A stretch of 37,612 bases of DNA from Hymenobacter elongatus (GCF_004745955.1 NZ_SRLD01000046.1:1-37612); one strand, 5' to 3'; counted from the first letter of the stretch, positions 15,300-23,908 are shown. Numbers and translations: made by a program. The notes: generated by a model not told the origin, from the letters alone.

Positions 15300-16430
15300 T
15301 CAATTCAGCACGAACTTCTTGCCCGGTAATGCCTTCACCACGCCCCGAAACTCCAGGCCCAGCAGCAGCGCGGCTACTTTGTTGACCGGCAGTTGGGTTT
15401 TCCAGCTCAGGTTGTCCATCTGCTCTTCCTTGCTGGCCATCAGCACTTCGAGCAGCTGAAACTCTTCGGGTGTGAAATCGGCGGGGTCGTAGACCGGCGC
15501 GGGCTTGAATTTGCCGTTTTGGTGCAGTGCCGCGTCCCAGTTCAGCAGCTGCTCCAGGTCGGCGGGCTCGGCGTATAAGGCCGCTTTATTGGCTTTAATC
15601 AGGTTGTTGCAGCCCTCCGACGCCAGGGAGCCCAGATTGCCGGGCACGGCCAGCACGTCTTTGTTATAGCTCAAGGCAATTTCGGCCGTTATCAACGCGC
15701 CCCCTTTCTTCGCGGCTTCCACGACCACCGTGCCGTCGGAAAGCCCGGCAATGATGCGGTTCCGGGCCGGGAAGTTGTAGCGGTCGGGCTGGGTGCCGAA
15801 GGCAAACTCGGTGAGGAGCCCGCCTTGGGTAAGCATTTTCTCGGCCGTTTTGCGGTGAGCGTGGGGATAAATAACATCGAGGCCGGTAGCCATGACGCCC
15901 ACGGTTTCCAGGCCCGCGTGCAGGGCGGCACGGTGGGCCGTGATATCAATGCCATAGGCCAGGCCGCTGATAACCAACGGACGGTGGGCCGCAAATCCCT
16001 GCACGAGGCGTTCCGTTTGGTCGCGGCCGTAGTCGGTGGCCTGGCGCGTGCCGACGATGGCCACGGTTTTTTCCTGGTTCAGGTCGGCTGTGCCCTGGTA
16101 ATAGAGCAGGGTGGGTGCATCGGGAATGGTTTTGAGCCGCTTGGGATACTGCCGGCTGGTGTAGAAAAGGAGCTGCACGCCGTCTTTTTCGGCCGTGCGC
16201 AGCGTATCCTCGGCCTTCTTCAGCGCCGTGCTCCGGTCGCCACCCGTGAGCGTGGCTATTGTGGTGGGGCCCACGCCGGGAATCTTGCGCAGCTTGCCCG
16301 GCGGCAGCATCAGCACGTTTTTGGCCGAGCCCCCGTAGCTCATCAGCTGCCGCGTCAGCTGCGGCCCGATGCCGGGGAATAGCGTGAGGGCGACTTCGTG
16401 GAAGAGGAGTTCGTTGGTAGAAATGGGCAT
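15300..16430 (-). CDS. dprA: DNA-processing protein DprA
   Basis: A 376-residue DprA/Smf protein, the single-strand DNA-binding RecA loader of natural transformation. The N-terminal helix-hairpin-helix region (LTLFPGIGPQLTRQLMSYGG and KIPGVGPTTIATL) is followed by the Rossmann-like core. Core motifs are VAIVGTRQATDYGR, VISGLAYGIDITAHRAAL, FPARNRIIAGLSDGTVVVEA and KGGALITAEIALSYNKDVLA. The C-terminal 65 residues (DFTPEEFQLLEVLMA to GKKFVLN) form the winged-helix DML1-type domain. ATG 16430 gives the usual start. Whether the organism is competent is not shown by this gene alone. Confidence 0.96.
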   Translation of the reverse strand: MPISTNELLFHEVALTLFPGIGPQLTRQLMSYGGSAKNVLMLPPGKLRKIPGVGPTTIATLTGGDRSTALKKAEDTLRTAEKDGVQLLFYTSRQYPKRLKTIPDAPTLLYYQGTADLNQEKTVAIVGTRQATDYGRDQTERLVQGFAAHRPLVISGLAYGIDITAHRAALHAGLETVGVMATGLDVIYPHAHRKTAEKMLTQGGLLTEFAFGTQPDRYNFPARNRIIAGLSDGTVVVEAAKKGGALITAEIALSYNKDVLAVPGNLGSLASEGCNNLIKANKAALYAEPADLEQLLNWDAALHQNGKFKPAPVYDPADFTPEEFQLLEVLMASKEEQMDNLSWKTQLPVNKVAALLLGLEFRGVVKALPGKKFVLN

Positions 16431-16459
16431 TGTAGAATGGTATAACTCGGACGCCTTGT

Positions 16460-16811
16460 TTATAAATCGTTAAACCAGTGCGAGCCAGATTTCGTCAATA
16501 TTTTTTCCACTAAGTCAGTGCCCATCAGCAGCGTGCCACAATCGTTGTCGACCACCATTTTAGGAGAGTCGGCCAAGGCTGATACTAGCTTGTTTGGCAA
16601 ACTCTATTCCGTGGTAGCCAATGCTGTAAACGTGTTGCGCAGTGGGCAGAACAGACCTGATGAAGGCAACTTCGTCGTCATCCCAGCCAATGGAAGCAAG
16701 GTCACGACCGTAGTGTTCAATAAACATATGATTGTGCCCCGGAAACTGCACTACAAACTCATCATGCTTGCCGTGCTCGGCACTAGTAGCCGTGGAAAAT
16801 CGGGTTTGCAA
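16460..16811 (-). pseudogene. frameshifted remnant of an unidentified small gene
   Basis: One minus-strand frame reads HDEFVVQFPGHNHMFIEHYG, then RDLASIGWDDDEVAFIRSVL and VYSIGYHGIEFAKQ, and meets a stop at 16560. A second frame, one base away, takes over near 16572-16600 and reads ADSPKMVVDNDCGTLLMGTD, then LVEKILTKSGSHWFNDL, with a stop at 16460. Both halves look like real protein and join smoothly, so a single-base indel in a gene of about 115 codons or more is likely. No ATG is available upstream; the frame has only a TTG at 16811 before it runs into the merR gene, so the 5' end may also be lost. No family is recognised. A plus-strand frame at 16518-16814 is its shadow. Confidence 0.65.
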
Positions 16812-16858
16812 TAGCGTTCGGAAGTGCGGCAGTAGGTCAGCACCACTAGCAACGCCTG

Positions 16859-17218
16859 CTACCCCTGCGCCTTACCAATGGCGTCCAGCTCCTTTTTCAT
16901 GGTCACCAGAAAGCCGCGCACCTTTTCCAGGCTCTGAATCACGTCGATTTTCTCCTTGAGCTGGGGGCCTTTCTGCTTGAGCAGGTCGCGGGCTCCCGGG
17001 ATGGTGAAGCCGCGCTCCTTCACCAGGTGGTAGATGGTGCGGAAAATATCGATGTCCTGGGGCGTGTAGAGGCGGTTGCCCTTCTTGCTTTTGCGCGGGC
17101 GCAGCTCTTCAAACTCGGTTTCCCAGAACCGGATCAGCGACGGGGCTACGTTGAACTGGGCCGCCACCTCGCCGATGGTGAAGTACTGCTTTTCGATTTC
17201 GCGGTCTTTGTAGGGCAT
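16859..17218 (-). CDS. MerR-family transcriptional regulator
   Basis: A 119-residue MerR-type regulator. YFTIGEVAAQFNVAPSLIRF then WETEFEELRPRKSKKGNRLY is the winged helix-turn-helix, and TPQDIDIFRTIYHLVKERGF then TIPGARDLLKQ is the second part of the DNA-binding domain. The C-terminal 35 residues (VIQSLEKVRGFLVTMKKELD) form the dimerisation helix and carry no cysteine cluster, so it is not a metal sensor of the classical kind. This type is common and conserved in Bacteroidota; its regulon is unknown. Its stop is 48 bases before the remnant above. Confidence 0.92.
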   Translation of the reverse strand: MPYKDREIEKQYFTIGEVAAQFNVAPSLIRFWETEFEELRPRKSKKGNRLYTPQDIDIFRTIYHLVKERGFTIPGARDLLKQKGPQLKEKIDVIQSLEKVRGFLVTMKKELDAIGKAQG

Positions 17219-17258
17219 GGGGTAGGGGTTGTTCGGGGCTATTCAGGGCAAAAAGAAC

Positions 17259-17363
17259 GTCGTGCTTCATCTGGCGTCTGCGAAGGCGAAGCATCTCGCG
17301 GGCTGACGTTGGATTAGTAATCAGACGACGCCACGCGAGATTCCTCGGCAAGCTCGGAATGAC
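17259..17363. repeat. dispersed hairpin repeat, copy 2, with an adjoining GTCATTCC-type element
   Basis: GTCGTGCTTCATCTGGCGTC then TGCGAAGGCGAAGCA starts at 17259 and matches copies at 5180-5216 (reverse) and 28006-28045. It runs straight into a second hairpin. The arm GAAGCATCTCGCG (17288-17300) pairs with CGCGAGATTCCTC (17334-17346) at 11 of 13 positions, with GATTAGTAATC at its centre, and the element ends with AGCTCGGAATGAC at 17363. This fills much of the 328-base gap 17219-17546. Confidence 0.72.
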
Positions 17364-17395
17364 CAACGAAAAAAAGCGGGCCTCGCAGTGGCAAT

Positions 17396-17425
17396 TTCGC
17401 TTTCCGGCTTAGTCGGCTAACTTTG
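17396..17425 (+). promoter_or_regulatory. probable alaS promoter
   Basis: TAACTTTG at 17418-17425 fits the -7 consensus TAnnTTTG. At 19 bases spacing upstream stands TTC (17396-17398) in place of TTG, so the -33 box is weak. It would give a leader of about 115 bases before the alaS ATG. Confidence 0.55.
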
Positions 17426-17518
17426 CCGGAAGCGCCTTTCTGCCCGAAAGGCGAAAAGTAGCCAAAATCCCGGCCGCCGCCAATTCCGGCGGGCCGGCTT
17501 CCTCCGAACCTTACGACT

Positions 17519-17541
17519 CGCGAAGTGAAACTTCGCGGTAC
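17519..17541. repeat. hairpin in the alaS leader, copy of the slyD-side repeat
   Basis: CGCGAAG (17519-17525) pairs with CTTCGCG (17531-17537) around the loop TGAAA. The start codon of alaS is nine bases beyond the stem. Read on the minus strand, 17519-17541 matches the outer arm of the long repeat at 1095-1197 in 20 of 23 positions (GTAxCGCGAAGTT core). It could affect alaS translation or be a passive repeat. Confidence 0.65.
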
Positions 17542-17546
17542 TGCTT

Positions 17547-20231
17547 ATGTCCCTTCCTACCGCCAGCCACGTCCGCCAGCAGTTCCTCGACTTCTTCGCC
17601 TCCAAGGGCCACCACATCGTGCCCTCGGCGCCCATCGTGGTGAAGGACGACCCGACGCTGCTGTTCATCAACTCGGGCATGGCCCCGTTCAAGGACTACT
17701 TCCTGGGCAACAAGCCCGCGCCCTACAAGCGCATTGCCGACACCCAGAAGTGCCTGCGGGTGAGCGGCAAGCACAACGACTTGGAGGAAGTCGGCTACGA
17801 CACCTACCACCACACCATGTTCGAGATGCTGGGCAACTGGTCGTTTGGCGACTACTTCAAGACCGACGCCATTGCCTGGGCCTGGGAACTGCTCACCGAC
17901 GTGTTTAAGCTGGAAAAGGACCGCCTCTACGTTACCTATTTCGAGGGTGATAAGGCCGACAACACCGGCCCCGACACAGAAACCCAGAACCTCTGGCGGC
18001 AGTACACCACCGACGACCGGATTCTGCCCGGCAACAAGAAGGACAACTTCTGGGAGATGGGCGACACCGGCCCCTGCGGTCCGTGCACCGAAATCCACAT
18101 CGACCTGCGCTCCGACGAGGAGCGGGCCGCCACGCCCGGCCGCGAGCTGGTGAATGCCGACCACCCGCAGGTGGTCGAAATCTGGAACAACGTGTTCATG
18201 GAGTTTCAGCGCCTGGCCGATAAGTCGCTCATCAAGCTGCCCGAGCAGAGCGTGGACACCGGCATGGGCTTCGAGCGGCTGATGATGGCCGTGTCGGGCG
18301 TGAAGTCGAACTACGACACCGACGTTTTCCAGCCCCTGATCCAGTTCATTGCCAACGAGGCCGGCATCCGGTACCACGGCACGGCCCCGGCCAAGGTGAC
18401 GGACCAGCCGGCCACCGAGAACGAGAAGACCGACATTGCCATCCGCGTCATTGCCGACCACATCCGCACGATTTCCTTCGCCATTTCCGACGGGCAGCTG
18501 CCGTCGAATGTCAAGGCGGGCTACGTGATTCGGCGGATTCTGCGCCGGGCTGTGCGCTACGCGTTTTCGTCGCTGGGCTTCAAGCAGCCTTTTCTGTATA
18601 AGCTCGTGCCGGTGCTGGCCGAGCAGATGCGCGACATCTTCCCCGAGCTCAAGCAGCAGACCCAGTTTGTGCAGCGCGTAGTGGAAGAGGAGGAAATTGC
18701 CTTCCTCAAAACGCTGGAAAACGGCCTGCGCCGCCTCGACGCCCTCGAAGCAGCAGCCCGCGCCAACGGCAACCGCATCGACGGCAAAACCGCGTTTGAA
18801 TTGAGCGACACCTTCGGATTCCCACTTGACTTGACAGCTCTTATCGCCAGAGAGAAAGGTTTCTCTGTAGACGAGCAAGGCTTCAAAAAAGAGCTGGAGC
18901 AGCAGAAGAGCCGCAGCCGTAACGCCCAGGAAACCGAGCAGAGCGACTGGACCGTGGTAACCGAATCCGACGAGCAGCCCGCTTTCGTGGGCTACGACCT
19001 CGACGAGGCGCCGGCCAAAATTCTGCGCTACCGCAAAACCACCGCCAAGGGCAAAACCGAGTACCAGGTGGTGCTCGACCAGACCCCGTTCTACGCCGAG
19101 TCGGGCGGGCAGATCGGTGATACGGGCTACCTGACCAGCCCGCTGAGCAAGGTGCGCGTGATTGACACGAAAAAGGAAAACGACCTGATCGTGCACACCG
19201 TGCTGGATTTGCCCCTGGACCTGGACGCCGACTTCTCGGCCAAAATTGACCACGCCCGGCGCGAGCTGATCCGCAAAAACCATACGGCTACCCACCTGCT
19301 GCAGGCCGCGCTGCGCGAAATCATCGGCAGCCACGTCCAGCAGAAAGGCTCGCTGGTGAACGACAAGCTGCTGCGCTTCGACTTTTCGCACTTCACCAAG
19401 GTGACCGACGAGCAGCTGCGCGAGATTGAGCGCATGGTCAACCAGCGCATCCGCCAGCAGATTCCGCTCGATGAGCGCCGCAACGTGCCCATTGCCGAGG
19501 CTAAAAACCTGGGTGCTATGGCCCTGTTCGGCGAGAAGTACGGCGAGTTCGTGCGCGTCATCACCTTCGACAAAGACTATTCCGTGGAGCTCTGCGGCGG
19601 CATTCACGTGCGCGGCACCGGCGAAATCGGCTTCTTCAAAATTACCTCCGAAAGTGCCGTGGGGGCCGGTGTGCGCCGCATCGAGGCCGTAACCGGCGAA
19701 ACGGCCGAAGCCTACGTGGACCAGCAGCTCGACCTGCTGCACCAGGTGCGCGAGGCCCTGGGCAACCCCCAGCACCTGCTGCCCGGTATTCAGAAGCTGA
19801 CCGAGGAAACCGCCGGCCTGCGCAAGCAGCTCGAGCAGTTTGAGCTCCAGAGCCTGAGCCAGCAGAAGGACCAGCTGGTGGCCCAGGTCAAGCCCCTGAA
19901 CGGCATCAACTTCCTGGCCGCCCAGGTGCAGGTGAGCTCTGCCGACGGCCTGAAAACCCTGGCCTTCCAGCTGCGCCAGTCCGTGGACAACCTCGTGCTG
20001 GTGCTCGGCGCCGACATCGACGGCAAGCCCCAGCTGGCCGTGATGCTCGACGACGAAATTGCCAAAGCCGGCAAGCTCAACGCCACCACGCTGGTGCGCG
20101 AGCTGGCCAAGGAAATCCAGGGCGGCGGCGGCGGGCAGCCGTTCTTCGCCACGGCCGGCGGCAAAAACGCGGCCGGGCTGGGCGCGGCTATTGGCAAGGC
20201 GGAAGAGTTGATTAGTAAAAGTATTAGTTAA
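17547..20231 (+). CDS. alaS: alanyl-tRNA synthetase
   Basis: An 894-residue AlaRS that charges tRNA-Ala. The class II catalytic core begins at about residue 5 (HVRQQFLDFFASKGHHIVPS, PTLLFINSGMAPFKDYFLGN, YHHTMFEMLGNWSFGDYFK). A tRNA-recognition region follows. The editing domain lies at about 570-720, with zinc-site motifs NHTATHLLQA and CGGIHVRGTGEIGFF. A C-terminal coiled region and C-Ala domain (PQLAVMLDDEIAKAGKLNAT, then QGGGGGQPFFATAGGKNAAG) complete the protein. The length is normal for the family. ATG 17547 starts MSLPTASHVRQQF. It is a stand-alone transcription unit with a leader hairpin; the next plus-strand gene begins 43 bases after its stop. Confidence 0.98.
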   Translation: MSLPTASHVRQQFLDFFASKGHHIVPSAPIVVKDDPTLLFINSGMAPFKDYFLGNKPAPYKRIADTQKCLRVSGKHNDLEEVGYDTYHHTMFEMLGNWSFGDYFKTDAIAWAWELLTDVFKLEKDRLYVTYFEGDKADNTGPDTETQNLWRQYTTDDRILPGNKKDNFWEMGDTGPCGPCTEIHIDLRSDEERAATPGRELVNADHPQVVEIWNNVFMEFQRLADKSLIKLPEQSVDTGMGFERLMMAVSGVKSNYDTDVFQPLIQFIANEAGIRYHGTAPAKVTDQPATENEKTDIAIRVIADHIRTISFAISDGQLPSNVKAGYVIRRILRRAVRYAFSSLGFKQPFLYKLVPVLAEQMRDIFPELKQQTQFVQRVVEEEEIAFLKTLENGLRRLDALEAAARANGNRIDGKTAFELSDTFGFPLDLTALIAREKGFSVDEQGFKKELEQQKSRSRNAQETEQSDWTVVTESDEQPAFVGYDLDEAPAKILRYRKTTAKGKTEYQVVLDQTPFYAESGGQIGDTGYLTSPLSKVRVIDTKKENDLIVHTVLDLPLDLDADFSAKIDHARRELIRKNHTATHLLQAALREIIGSHVQQKGSLVNDKLLRFDFSHFTKVTDEQLREIERMVNQRIRQQIPLDERRNVPIAEAKNLGAMALFGEKYGEFVRVITFDKDYSVELCGGIHVRGTGEIGFFKITSESAVGAGVRRIEAVTGETAEAYVDQQLDLLHQVREALGNPQHLLPGIQKLTEETAGLRKQLEQFELQSLSQQKDQLVAQVKPLNGINFLAAQVQVSSADGLKTLAFQLRQSVDNLVLVLGADIDGKPQLAVMLDDEIAKAGKLNATTLVRELAKEIQGGGGGQPFFATAGGKNAAGLGAAIGKAEELISKSIS

Positions 20232-20274
20232 GAAATAGAAGTACTGTAAGCATTTGTCTTATAAATAGTTGATT

Positions 20275-21120
20275 ATGAAAATATTGCTGGTTGCAGTCGG
20301 TCTGCTGCTGGGTTCTGCGGGCACGGTGCTCGGGCAGGCCGACCGTACTTATCCCTTTCGCACCGTAAGCTACCTGGGCGCTAACGGAAGCACGCTGCCC
20401 GGTCCCGACGGGGCAGCAAGCCGGGTAGAAAGAACGTTTCGCGACAGTTTGTCGGGCACGGTACGGGAATACAACGCGGCCGGGCAGATCCGAAAAATCA
20501 CGCCTTACGCCGTGATGGACCAGGTGAAGCTCGGCCCGGCCACTACCTATTACGAAACGGGGCAGACGCACACGAAAGAAGACTTTGTGGGGGCTAAGCG
20601 CAACGGCGAGTTCGTGGTGTATTATACGGATGGCAAGGTCAAGCGGCGCGAGACGTACGTGGATGATGTGCGGCAAACTGGAATGTGCTATGCTCCGGAT
20701 GGGAGCGTAGTGCCCTTTTATGAGTACGAGATAATGCCCCGCTTCAAGGGCGCTACTATGCTTGGGGGCAGCGGAACGCAAAAGGTGCGGGCTGCCCTGG
20801 CCAGCAACGTGCGCTACCCCGCCAGTGCGCTGATGAGCCAAGCGCAGGGCAAGGTATACGTTGCTTTCCTTGTAACGTCAACCGGTCAGGTAACCGATGT
20901 GCGGGTGCTGAAAGGCGTGAACGAAGCCCTGGACGCCGCGGCCGTAACGGCCGTGAAAAAGCTCTCAGGCTTCACCCCAGGCCAGCTGGATGGTAATCCG
21001 GTTGCCGCCTCGTTCACGATACCGGTCGAATTCAAGATCACCGAGGCTGCGCCGGAACCCTCCCCGCTACGGCACCGGGGCGGGCAGTATCCGGTCGGCA
21101 GCCCTTCGTTCCGAAATTAA
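20275..21120 (+). CDS. exported TonB-C-terminal protein with MORN/YwqK-like repeats (paralogue 1)
   Basis: A 281-residue protein starting MKILLVAVGLLLGSAGTVLG, a signal peptide. The middle holds short Tyr/Gly-rich repeats of the MORN-variant (YwqK) type, for example TTYYETGQTHTKEDFVGAKR then NGEFVVYYTDGKVKRRETY. Residues about 175-265 are a TonB C-terminal domain (NVRYPASALMSQAQGKVYVA, VTSTGQVTDVRVLKGVNEAL, AAVTAVKKLSGFTPGQLDG). In Bacteroidota such domains occur in periplasmic proteins that are not the energy-coupling TonB; there is no membrane helix or Pro-rich linker here. It is the first of three related genes (with 21204 and 23124). A short basic tail (LRHRGGQYPVG) extends beyond the domain. 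Confidence 0.82.
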   Translation: MKILLVAVGLLLGSAGTVLGQADRTYPFRTVSYLGANGSTLPGPDGAASRVERTFRDSLSGTVREYNAAGQIRKITPYAVMDQVKLGPATTYYETGQTHTKEDFVGAKRNGEFVVYYTDGKVKRRETYVDDVRQTGMCYAPDGSVVPFYEYEIMPRFKGATMLGGSGTQKVRAALASNVRYPASALMSQAQGKVYVAFLVTSTGQVTDVRVLKGVNEALDAAAVTAVKKLSGFTPGQLDGNPVAASFTIPVEFKITEAAPEPSPLRHRGGQYPVGSPSFRN

Positions 21121-21203
21121 CGCGCTTTTCGGCGTTGTAGTCTGGTTATAAGCGCGTTGCTGGTCGTTTGGGGTATTGTGGGGTATTTGTTTTTATAGTT
21201 TCT

Positions 21204-21941
21204 ATGAAGGTTCTCAGTGTTGTTGCCGGTCTGTTAGGCGTGGCGTTTTCGGCCCAAGCCCAGACCCTGAATGCCTACTTTAAAGCCCAGGGCAAAAACG
21301 ATGACCTGGGCTTGGGGGCCGGGGTGCTGTTCCGGCCCGACACGATCAGAACTGCGGGTACGGCAGGCGGTACGGTGGTAAAGTATTTTCCTTCGGGAAA
21401 GAAATACGAGGAAATACCCTTCGCCAATCTGCGAAAGGGCGAAGTGCAGGGCACCCAGACGCGTTGGTTTGAAAGTGGGCAAGTGCAGGCTACCGAAGAC
21501 TATACGGCCGGGAAGCGGCAGGGCCGGCTGCTGACGTTTTATGCCGATGGCACGGCCCGTCGTCGGGAGCAATACCAGAACGGCGTCAGTACCAAACAGG
21601 AGTGCCTGGCGGCCGATGGTAAGCCGGTATCCTGCGCCGATTACGTCGTGTTTCCGGAGTATCCGGGCGGCTTGATGACGCTCCTGACGCAGATTCAAAC
21701 CAGCACGCGGTATCCCCGGCAGCAGATCCGGCAGGGCATTCAGGGCAAGGTGCTGGTCGATTTTATTATTGATAAGACGGGTGCCGTGACGAGCGCCCGC
21801 ATAAAGCAGGGGCTCTCGGTGCCTCTGGACGAAGAGGCCTTGCGGGTCGTGAATAGTTTGAAGGGCTGGACGCCGGGCAGACTGGATGGTGAACCAGCGG
21901 ATGTGTTGTTTACACTTCCCGTTACCTTCGCTATTCGCTGA
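21204..21941 (+). CDS. exported TonB-C-terminal protein with MORN/YwqK-like repeats (paralogue 2)
   Basis: A 245-residue protein starting MKVLSVVAGLLGVAFSAQAQ at ATG 21204, a signal peptide. The repeats read TRWFESGQVQATEDYTAGKR then QGRLLTFYADGTARRREQY, the same pattern as in the gene at 20275. After a Cys-bearing linker (CLAADGKPVSCADYV) comes the TonB C-terminal domain (STRYPRQQIRQGIQGKVLVD, IDKTGAVTSARIKQGLSVPL, SLKGWTPGRLDGEPADV), ending LPVTFAIR. It lies 83 bases after paralogue 1. The two are diverged duplicates. The function is unknown; a periplasmic or outer-membrane-associated protein is expected. Confidence 0.82.
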   Translation: MKVLSVVAGLLGVAFSAQAQTLNAYFKAQGKNDDLGLGAGVLFRPDTIRTAGTAGGTVVKYFPSGKKYEEIPFANLRKGEVQGTQTRWFESGQVQATEDYTAGKRQGRLLTFYADGTARRREQYQNGVSTKQECLAADGKPVSCADYVVFPEYPGGLMTLLTQIQTSTRYPRQQIRQGIQGKVLVDFIIDKTGAVTSARIKQGLSVPLDEEALRVVNSLKGWTPGRLDGEPADVLFTLPVTFAIR

Positions 21942-22105
21942 GCAAAAACAGCCCGAAAAATCAGCGTATTTCGCCGCCAAACCGGCGCAAATCCTTGCTT
22001 ATAAACGAGGCTCCAGTCCGTGGTCAGCCTGCAGCTACGTTCGGTTTTTGTGCGGGGAAGTCCCCGTACTAGCATCCTTTTAGTTGTATATTCTTCGCTT
22101 TCACT

Positions 22106-22990
22106 ATGCTTTTATTTGCCAAAGGACTATTGCTTTTCGGGACCATCATTCGCTCCTTTACCAGCTTCGCCCAAACCCTGGCTGCTCCCGCTGCCAAAGC
22201 CGCTGCCTCCGCGCCGATAGAGGTGATGGTCGTTGGCTTCGACCACTTGCAGCAGCTCTATGATACAACGCCGGCCTCCGACGTGCTGACCGAAAAGCGC
22301 CAGCAGGAGCTGGTAGCGCTACAAAGCAGCCTGCTAAAATTCAAGCCCGATATCGTGATGGTAGAGGTCGATAGGGCAGACCAGGCGGAGGCGGATAGCT
22401 TGTACAGCTTATACAAGGCCGATAAATTAGCGACCCGCGAGCTGCGCCGGAGCGAGACTTTTCAGGTTGGCTTTGCGCTTGCCAAACGGGCCGGCCACGG
22501 CAAAGTATACGGCGTGGACGCCTACAGCGCCACGTCCCAGAGCATGCTCAATAACGGGCGCTATATTGAGCATTATCAGGCGGCATTGAGCGAAATGCAG
22601 GCATTGTCGCGCGGGGCGAAAAAGCAGTTTCAGGCCGGTGAGCTCACGGTGCCGCAATACATTCGCTTCCTCAACCAGCCCACCGTCATTGCCCTGCCCC
22701 AACGGGTGCTCTACAACGCCCCGGCCTACGTCGTCGATGGCCGGTTTCGGGAGCCTGACGCCAGCGTCGATACCACCCGCATCGACCAGAAGTATATTGG
22801 GGCCGAGTTTATCTCCCTGTTTTACAACCGAAACTTAAAAATCTATTCCAACATCCTGACCACGCAGCTGGAGCAGAAAAGTCAGCGCCTGCTGGTCGTA
22901 ATCGGGCTGGCCCACGTGGGCGCGTTGCAGGATTTGCTGGCTCATAATCCCCGCTACAAAGTGGTGTCCGCTGCTAAATACCTGAAATAA
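22106..22990 (+). CDS. DUF5694 family exported protein
   Basis: A 294-residue protein starting MLLFAKGLLLFGTIIRSFTS, with a signal peptide ending near SFAQT. The mature part starts IEVMVVGFDHLQQLYDT. SLLKFKPDIVMVEVDRADQA, FALAKRAGHGKVYGVDAYSA and LVVIGLAHVGALQDLLAHNP follow. The GFDH and late GxxHV histidines resemble the TraB/GumN-like (EreA/ChaN-related) fold, in which DUF5694 proteins are placed. The biochemical role is unknown. It separates paralogues 2 and 3 of the TonB C-terminal group on the same strand. Confidence 0.8.
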   Translation: MLLFAKGLLLFGTIIRSFTSFAQTLAAPAAKAAASAPIEVMVVGFDHLQQLYDTTPASDVLTEKRQQELVALQSSLLKFKPDIVMVEVDRADQAEADSLYSLYKADKLATRELRRSETFQVGFALAKRAGHGKVYGVDAYSATSQSMLNNGRYIEHYQAALSEMQALSRGAKKQFQAGELTVPQYIRFLNQPTVIALPQRVLYNAPAYVVDGRFREPDASVDTTRIDQKYIGAEFISLFYNRNLKIYSNILTTQLEQKSQRLLVVIGLAHVGALQDLLAHNPRYKVVSAAKYLK

Positions 22991-23123
22991 ATACGTCGAG
23001 CAGCCGGTCTGGCCTTTGGCCGGAAGCCCATATGGTGGGCCGTGGCTGCTGGTTGCCCAGCCCTCAAAGACCTTTTGCGCTACACATTTCCCATTTTTAG
23101 TGCCACTTAATTTTCACTGCTTT

Positions 23124-23885
23124 ATGAAGTCGTTATGGTTGCTGATGAGTATGCTGGGGGCTGCCGGAGCAGGAGCGGCACAGAGCCCCGTGCCGGTGAA
23201 GGCTACTCTGTTTCACAACTATTGGTCGGAAGAGGTACCGCAGGCAGCGGCTGCCTACCGGGTGCAGCGGCTCGAAACCCCGGGCCAGGTGCGCCTCGAC
23301 AGCGTCTTTGCCACCGCCTCCAATCGGCTGCTGCGCGTGAGCCGCACCCTCTGGCCGACTACGGGCAGTGACACGCTGACGACGACGATAACCACCCGCT
23401 GGCGGGCCAATGGGGCGCTGTTTGTTGTGCATTCGGAGCTGGGCAGCCAGTGGCACGGCACCTACAATTGCTTTGATGGAGCCGGCCGCCTGAAACGCAC
23501 TACTGTGTATGAGCGGGGGCGTGAGCTGAGCAGCCAATGCTACGATGAAACGGGAACTGCCCGGCCGTGCACCGGGGCGGAGTATTCCGAGCAGATGCCC
23601 ACGTTTCCGGGTGGTATGAATGGTATGCTTGCTTATCTGGGCCGGTCGATACGGTACCCGGCCGCCGCGCTGAAAACAGGCAAGCAGGGCAAAGTATTGG
23701 TGGAGTTCTACGTCACCGAAACGGGCGACATCCGGGATATTCGCCTGAAGCAGAGCGTGTCGGCCGCGCTGGATGCCGAAGCGCTGCGCGTAATTGAGGC
23801 CATGCCGCGCTGGGAGCCCGGCGTGCAGGACGGCGAGCGGGTGCCCGTGCGCTATACCGTGCCTATCACCTTTGCCATTCGCTGA
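23124..23885 (+). CDS. exported TonB-C-terminal protein (paralogue 3)
   Basis: A 253-residue protein starting MKSLWLLMSMLGAAGAGAAQ at ATG 23124, a signal peptide. The repeat region is shorter and more diverged than in the other two copies (NCFDGAGRLKRTTVYERGRE). The same Cys-flanked linker follows (CYDETGTARPCTGAEY, then MPTFPGG). The TonB C-terminal domain reads SIRYPAAALKTGKQGKVLVE, VTETGDIRDIRLKQSVSAAL and AMPRWEPGVQDGERVPV and ends with the same PITFAIR as paralogue 2. It is followed after 23 bases by the LIC11966-like gene, probably in one operon. Confidence 0.84.
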   Translation: MKSLWLLMSMLGAAGAGAAQSPVPVKATLFHNYWSEEVPQAAAAYRVQRLETPGQVRLDSVFATASNRLLRVSRTLWPTTGSDTLTTTITTRWRANGALFVVHSELGSQWHGTYNCFDGAGRLKRTTVYERGRELSSQCYDETGTARPCTGAEYSEQMPTFPGGMNGMLAYLGRSIRYPAAALKTGKQGKVLVEFYVTETGDIRDIRLKQSVSAALDAEALRVIEAMPRWEPGVQDGERVPVRYTVPITFAIR

Positions 23886-23908
23886 TTTTTTTACTATTCG
23901 TCTTTCCT

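Noticed and set aside
17511..19775. A 754-codon open frame antisense to alaS
   Set aside because: The GC-rich codon use of alaS produces long shadow frames; composition (His, Val and Gly-rich) is unlike a real protein and alaS is certain.
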